In this document: positions 9,016 to 12,500 of the stretch, piece after piece
Numbering within the stretch: position 1 is the first letter of the stretch
Layout of the letters: every line of letters starts with the position of its first letter
Notes under the pieces: generated by a model
The model's database searches: none
Told to the model about the DNA's origin: nothing
Seen by the model: the letters and a program-made list of their open reading frames with translations, nothing else
Position numbers and translations under genes: made by a program
Assembly: GCA_009663005.1 (NCBI GenBank)
Contig: CM018909.1
Span: 11,609,929 to 11,622,428, forward strand
Origin: Actinidia chinensis
Taxonomy: Eukaryota; Streptophyta; Magnoliopsida; Ericales; Actinidiaceae
Direction: 5' to 3'
DNA: 12,500 nt

Positions 9016-9069
9016 TACATGTGTCTTAATTTTCTACGCTCATAGAAGAAAAAAATGTGAAACCTTACA

Positions 9070-9074
9070 GTACT
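9070..9074. repeat. Target-site duplication, right copy (GTACT)
   Basis: An exact GTACT repeat of 473-477 follows the terminal CA of the right LTR (9068-9069). It marks the right-hand boundary of the Gypsy insertion and the resumption of Copia pol. Confidence 0.93.
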
Positions 9075-10329
9075 TGAGTTGCGAATATTCCCTAAGTTTG
9101 TGATTTGAAATTATTGGAGTATTGAGCTTATAATCTAGCAATCCAACCTTTGTTAAAAGGTCTAGAATATCTTTTCTCTGAGATAAGAATCCCCTTGCTT
9201 GATCTAGCAACTCAATTCCTAGAAGTATTTAGTCCTCCAGATTCTTCATTTAAAATAAGATGCCAACTGCTCGTGAATGTCTATTCATTTCCTCTGGAAT
9301 CTTTTCTGGTGATGACATATCGTCTACATAGACTATCAAAGTAGTCACTTTGCACTGTGTCTGTGTTCCAGAACAAGGTGTGATCAGAATTTACTTTGCT
9401 GGAAACCATAGTTTTATCATTACTGTATTGAATCTCCCAAACCAAGCTCAGACGATGTTTAAGGCCGGATAGAGTTCTTTGCAATTTGCCAAACCCATCA
9501 GTGCTTTTCTATGTTGGCTCCATATCCTAGAGGAATATCCATAAAAATCTCTTTTATAGATCATCATGCACAGAAAAGCGTTCTTCACATCGAACTAGTG
9601 TAAAGGCCAATCAAGATGGCTACAAGTGACAACAATACCCTCACCGTGTTTAGTTTGGCTACGGGTGAAAAAGTCTTTGATATCAATTACCGTATGCTGC
9701 GTGAATTCCTTTGCTACAAGTCTCGCCTTGTACCGCTCAACTGTTCCATCTGCCTTATATTTAATTAAAAACACCCACTTGCACTCTCCTTTCTTCGCCC
9801 TTCAGGGAGAGTAACAAGGATCCATGTCTTATTTTTCAATAGCGCCTTCATCTCCTCCTTCATAGCCTGGACCCATTTAGGAACTTTCATCGTTTCATCA
9901 ATACTCGTAGGAATTTGACATGAGGAGAGTTCGTCTATGAAACCCTTGAGAGGTTCAGGAAGCTTTTTCGTAGATACATAGTTGGCAATTGGGTACTTTG
10001 ACCTTTGGCCTTCATTGTCAGGAAAGTATCTGTCTAGAGGCTTACCTCGATTATGCCTGTATGGTAACTCATAGCCTACACGAGTATTGTTAACTAATAG
10101 AGGTGTACTTGGAGAGTTCAGGGAGCTTACCTTAGGAGTATTCTCATGAGATGGGTCTGTGGATACTGTGGGGCGAAGGGGGGGTATTGTTTTTGCTTTA
10201 GAGGTTTACTGCTTCTCACTAGTTTCATCACTGGTCTCCTCAGTTCCTGATGGTAGAACACCAGTCTCTGCATCAAGTATGGAGACAGTAGGCTCATTAA
10301 ATCCTAGCCAATCAAACCTTAACCAATTC
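9075..10329 (-). pseudogene. pol: Copia integrase-RT linker and reverse transcriptase, degenerate and interrupted
   Basis: An open stretch on the minus strand from 10205 to about 9771 covers the linker (RHNRGKPLDRYF, KYPIANYVST) and the start of RT (MKVPKWVQAMKEEMKALLKN). A frameshift near 9800 leads to CKWVF and KYKADGTVERYKARLVAKEF (about 9700-9795), followed by FSPVAKLNTVRVLLSL in another frame and LDWPLH...FDVKNAF (about 9575-9615). Then come LQRTLSGLKH (near 9450-9480), HTLF (near 9380) and the catalytic YVDD, intact at 9319-9330 within TLIVYVDDM. GGL and KGILIS-like blocks follow near 9180-9240. The reading stops at the Gypsy insertion and resumes at 472. Confidence 0.9.
9319..9330 (-). 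other. Intact YVDD catalytic motif of Copia RT
   Basis: TAT GTA GAC GAT on the minus strand encodes the YVDD polymerase motif that is standard for Copia RT. It is preceded by TLIV and followed by Met, as in relatives. The Gypsy insertion is about 250 bp downstream of it. Confidence 0.9.
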
Positions 10330-11285
10330 AACTCTTCACTCCTAGAATCCCCCTAGAGAGGAAAAATGGATGTGGTAGAAAGGAAAAATTCTCTGATTCC
10401 AAGAAAGTGACATCCACCGACACATAAGTACAATAGGTAGTCGAATCATAGCACTGGTATCCTTTTTGATGTGGACCATATCCCCAAAATAGACATCGAA
10501 CGGTGAAAGGGCCAAATGTGGTGTGTTGATTCTTGTGTAAGTGCAAAACCAACGCAACCAAAGACTTGAGGTGGAAGCATTAAGACCGTAGATAGAGATA
10601 TGGCAATAGATAGAGCCTGGAGAAGAGTCTGAAGCTCAAGAACCTTAGCAGGCATTCAGTTAATAAGGTGAACTGCTATAGTAACAACATTGGTCCAAAA
10701 TTGAGTAGGTACACCAGCGCCAAGGAGAAGCGCACTAGCAGTCTCCAAGATATGTCGATTTTGGTCCAAAATTGGTGAAATAATTGTGGAATTCTCGATT
10801 CACATACTCTCCACCATTATCAGAGCAAAGAATGCGAATCATAGTAGAGAATTGGGTTTTAACCATCTTATGAAATGAGCGAAAAATGAAAAACACTTAA
10901 TCTTTATTTTTCATCCGATAGAAACATGTCATCCAAGTGCAATCATCCACAAAAAACACAAACCATCGAATACCAGACATAGCAGTTTTAGGAAATAGAC
11001 CCCACACATCAGAATGAATCAACTCAAAAGGTATTTGACTTTTATTCAAACTCAAGGGATAAGTAACTCGATGACTTTTAGCTAAGTTGCATGTTTCGCA
11101 TTTAAAATCCAAATCCGACAAACTCGAAAATAAAATAGGAAAAACATGTTTCAGATAACCAAATGAAGGATGTCCTAAATGTTCGCCTTTGTTTCGATCA
11201 CTGGTACTACCCGCATGAATTAGCTCAAACGTGCCAAATCTTCCACATATTATAAGCCTAGCCCCCCTTTAGTAACCACGCCTAT
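10330..11285 (-). pseudogene. pol: Copia GAG-pre-integrase and integrase, degenerate with internal deletion
   Basis: The zinc-binding segment reads LGHPSFGYLKH (about 11147-11180), then CETCNLAKSHR with the CxxC at 11089-11100. The catalytic core has IHSDVWG with the first Asp (about 11010-11030), then GIRWFVFFVDDCTWMTCFY, open from 11121 to 10897. The second Asp block, SDNGGEY, is intact with DNGGEY at 10804-10821. The block with the third catalytic residue, normally PQQNGVAERKN, is missing; the sequence jumps from EFHNYFT to NRHILETA near 10758-10775. Later landmarks VFGCVGF, CLFWGY and HQKGYQCYD (10430-10600) are typical post-core Copia motifs. The domain cannot be catalytic because the Glu region is absent. 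Confidence 0.88.
10690..10774. repeat. 14-bp direct repeat pair at the integrase deletion
   Basis: TTGGTCCAAAATTG occurs at 10690-10703 and again at 10761-10774. The first copy is explained by the normal integrase codons for QFWT; the second lies exactly where the catalytic-Glu block has been lost. The second copy also forms the 15-bp near-palindrome ATTTTGGTCCAAAAT (10758-10772). Confidence 0.85.
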
Positions 11286-11289
11286 TATC

Positions 11290-11590
11290 CTCCTTTGTGA
11301 GAATATCCTGATAAGACAAAATGTAGATAAAGTAGAACAACATAATTTTTAACTCCTCGTGACTTGTCTCACCGACAAAATTTATGTGACATGATGGTAC
11401 TAAAATAGAAGGGCTTGGTCAAGGGGCAAGGGGATCTTCTCATTGTACTAGCCCCTTTTACGCAGAGATATGTCTTCATTAGACATTGCAATGCTAGTAC
11501 AACGGGAGAGGATCGTTTTAAAAAATCGCTTGCATCATATGTTTACTGTGGTTTGTTGCTCCTAAATCAAGAATCCCATCGGTAATAAGA
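11290..11590 (-). pseudogene. pol: Copia aspartic protease, degenerate
   Basis: The protease active site is recognisable at 11548-11568 as DLGATNH, where the family has DSGATNH or DSGATDH; the Ser codon TCA appears changed to TTA. Further remnants are an RCTSIAMSNEDIS piece (near 11460-11500) and a SHKFCR-like piece near 11370-11390 corresponding to the usual SHxLLSV block, followed by a CxVVLYPTFC-type remnant near 11320. Stops and frame changes occur throughout. It lies between gag and GAG-pre-integrase as expected. Confidence 0.78.
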
Positions 11591-12480
11591 TTAAGTGGAT
11601 TGGTCCTGAGAAAAATCTACTTGCTCCAAATCAACTGTTGCTGTAACGGGCCATAAGGACAATTGGGGCTTAGCAGAGGCTACTGTAGCCTTGCCAGTGC
11701 TGCTTGTTGCATTTTTTCTTATTCCACCATTTTTCCCGCTCCCATCCTGTCCCCTTTTTTCTTGTTTCTCATGCCACCAATCTAGGTAGCCATGCAATTT
11801 GAAGCACGTATCTCTAGTATGTTTTGAATTTTCACAATGAGAGCATTTTGTTCCATTTGACAGGCCCTTTGACTTAGAAGTTGAATTGTACTTTTCATTT
11901 AGTGACAGAGAGTTGACTAGAGTGGAGGGTCCCAATTTGAGACTTTGTGAGGCCAACCGCCGCCCCTGCCGTGTATTCAACATCATGGGTTGTCATTACT
12001 ACCTGACGAACAACTTCTCTACGAACATGGAAAAACGCTTATTCCTAGTAAGGAAATGGCTTAAGCTGCAACACATCACTTCTAATATTATCAAGTGTAT
12101 CACCAACCCATTAAGAAAAGTTATATTCGATCCTCCTGCAACAATGTTTGTTAAAGTGTTTGGATGTTCGTGCGCAATGCCATGGGATTGGGGCGGCGTA
12201 AATCAATCTCCCGCCATAGACTTGGTGATCATTGTGAGTATTTCTCTGAATCACTGCCCTGCCTAGTCTGTCACTCGTCGTCGAAGTTCCCATAAACCTA
12301 GGTTGCATCACCTCCATTCGAAGTAAGTAGTTGTAATTGCGAGTCCCAGACTTGCTTTGCCGTTGAAATCGAATAAAGTTGCCCGTTAAGGGGATGGGCC
12401 CTATGGAATTAAATCAAACATCCCTTTCCCATTCTCGTCTGCCACCTACATAAAGACGGTCAGGTGTTGGTGGCAGAAGG
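11591..12480 (-). pseudogene. gag: Copia gag, degenerate
   Basis: Remnant of the capsid/nucleocapsid protein. The N-terminal half lies in several frames: KQVWDS and DATQVYG near 12290-12365, SPSLWREIDLRRPNPM near 12185-12240, LQEDRI near 12130-12145, and LKPF and MTTHDVEYT-like pieces near 11975-12070. These match the UBN2-type gag of plant Copia elements in order. The C-terminal part is one open frame of 131 codons (11591-11986) with an intact zinc knuckle CSHCENSKHTRDTC at 11804-11845, followed by FKLHGY and DWWHE, a pairing common in this family. The frame ends at TGA just before the protease region. Expected start is outside or near the right edge. Confidence 0.87.
11804..11845 (-). other. 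Intact CCHC zinc knuckle in Copia gag
   Basis: CSHCENSKHTRDTC fits CX2CX4HX4C exactly, with all four metal ligands present and in an open frame. It is an RNA-binding nucleocapsid motif, notable as one of the best preserved pieces of the element. Confidence 0.88.
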
Positions 12481-12500
12481 AGATCTTCGTTGATATAGTC

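Larger units (their letters stand above)
478..9069 (-). mobile_element. Full-length degenerate Ty3/Gypsy (chromovirus, Tekay-like) LTR retrotransposon
   Basis: A complete LTR retrotransposon of 8592 bp. Two long direct repeats (478-2305 and 7288-9069) begin TG and end CA on the plus strand and are flanked by the 5-bp duplication GTACT. All coding remnants lie on the minus strand, so the 5' LTR is on the right. The pol order protease, RT, RNase H, integrase, then a C-terminal chromodomain-like segment is the Ty3/Gypsy order. Motifs such as FPDVFPED before RT and LRQRRW in RNase H are typical of plant chromoviruses. The Tekay-like assignment is inference from recalled family motifs. Gag and pol contain many stops and frameshifts, so the copy cannot act autonomously. 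It sits inside an older Copia element. Confidence 0.95.
7288..9069 (-). repeat. 5' LTR of the Gypsy element (right copy)
   Basis: Long terminal repeat of 1782 bp, homologous to 478-2305. On the element strand it begins TGTAAGG at 9069 and ends at 7288, next to the primer-binding site. As the upstream LTR it should hold the element promoter: the U3 part on the right has a G-box core, a TGACGTCA palindrome and a long TA tract. No gene lies in it. Compared with the left copy it has a longer TA microsatellite and retains CpGs that the left copy has lost. Confidence 0.95.
9075..12500 (-). mobile_element. Outer Ty1/Copia element, gag to RT segment (right of the Gypsy insertion)
   Basis: On the minus strand the order is gag, protease, GAG-pre-integrase, integrase and RT. 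Integrase before RT is the defining Ty1/Copia order. The segment starts beyond base 12500 with gag already under way, so the 5' LTR is off the right edge. It ends at the target-site duplication of the Gypsy insertion. Coding blocks are well recognisable but cut by stops, frameshifts and at least one deletion. Confidence 0.93.

Noticed and set aside
478..9069. Endogenous pararetrovirus (caulimovirid-like) insertion
   Set aside because: Long LTRs, an integrase and a 5-bp target duplication are present, and no movement-protein or virus-specific domain was seen; Ty3/Gypsy explains all of it.
11886..12266. Plus-strand ORF of 126 codons
   Set aside because: It is antisense to Copia gag, where the gag motifs on the minus strand (LWREIDL, DATQVYG) are clear.
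1..12500. CRISPR array, bacterial operon or toxin-type system
   Set aside because: No spaced short repeats, ribosome-binding sites or prokaryotic gene families are present; all coding remnants are plant retrotransposon gag and pol.

Overview
This window is plant nuclear repeat DNA made of two nested LTR retrotransposons. I see no host gene, RNA gene, CRISPR array or bacterial feature. Every recognisable protein remnant is retroviral-type gag or pol, on the minus strand, and broken by stops and frameshifts. The host is very probably a flowering plant: the inner element is a plant-type Ty3/Gypsy chromovirus with an initiator-Met tRNA primer site, and the outer element has the domain order of plant Ty1/Copia elements. 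The species cannot be told.

Layout, left to right. Positions 1-472 hold the 3' part of a Copia pol gene (end of RT, then RNase H), minus strand, running off the left edge. Positions 473-477 are the target-site duplication GTACT. Positions 478-9069 are a full-length Gypsy element of 8592 bp: 3' LTR 478-2305, internal region 2306-7287, 5' LTR 7288-9069. Positions 9070-9074 are the second GTACT. Positions 9075-12500 hold the rest of the same Copia element, read right to left as gag, protease, GAG-pre-integrase/integrase, linker and reverse transcriptase, running off the right edge. Neither Copia LTR is in the window.

The Gypsy internal region reads, on the minus strand, primer-binding site (7272-7283), leader, gag with a decayed zinc knuckle (about 5700-7048), aspartic protease, RT, RNase H, integrase and a C-terminal chromodomain-like segment ending at a stop codon at 2361, then a short purine-rich tract before the 3' LTR. 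The two LTRs carry many substitutions and short indels relative to each other, so the insertion is old or the assembly has indel errors, or both.

History: the Copia element inserted first. The Gypsy element then inserted into its pol gene between the YVDD catalytic motif and RNase H, duplicating 5 bp. Both decayed afterwards. Neither can make its own proteins, though intact products from other copies could still act on the LTRs. I did not find a new biological system. The most useful details are the clean nested junction, a deletion in the Copia integrase whose junction carries a copy of sequence from 71 bp away, and CpG-type decay of two bZIP-like sites in only one of the LTRs.
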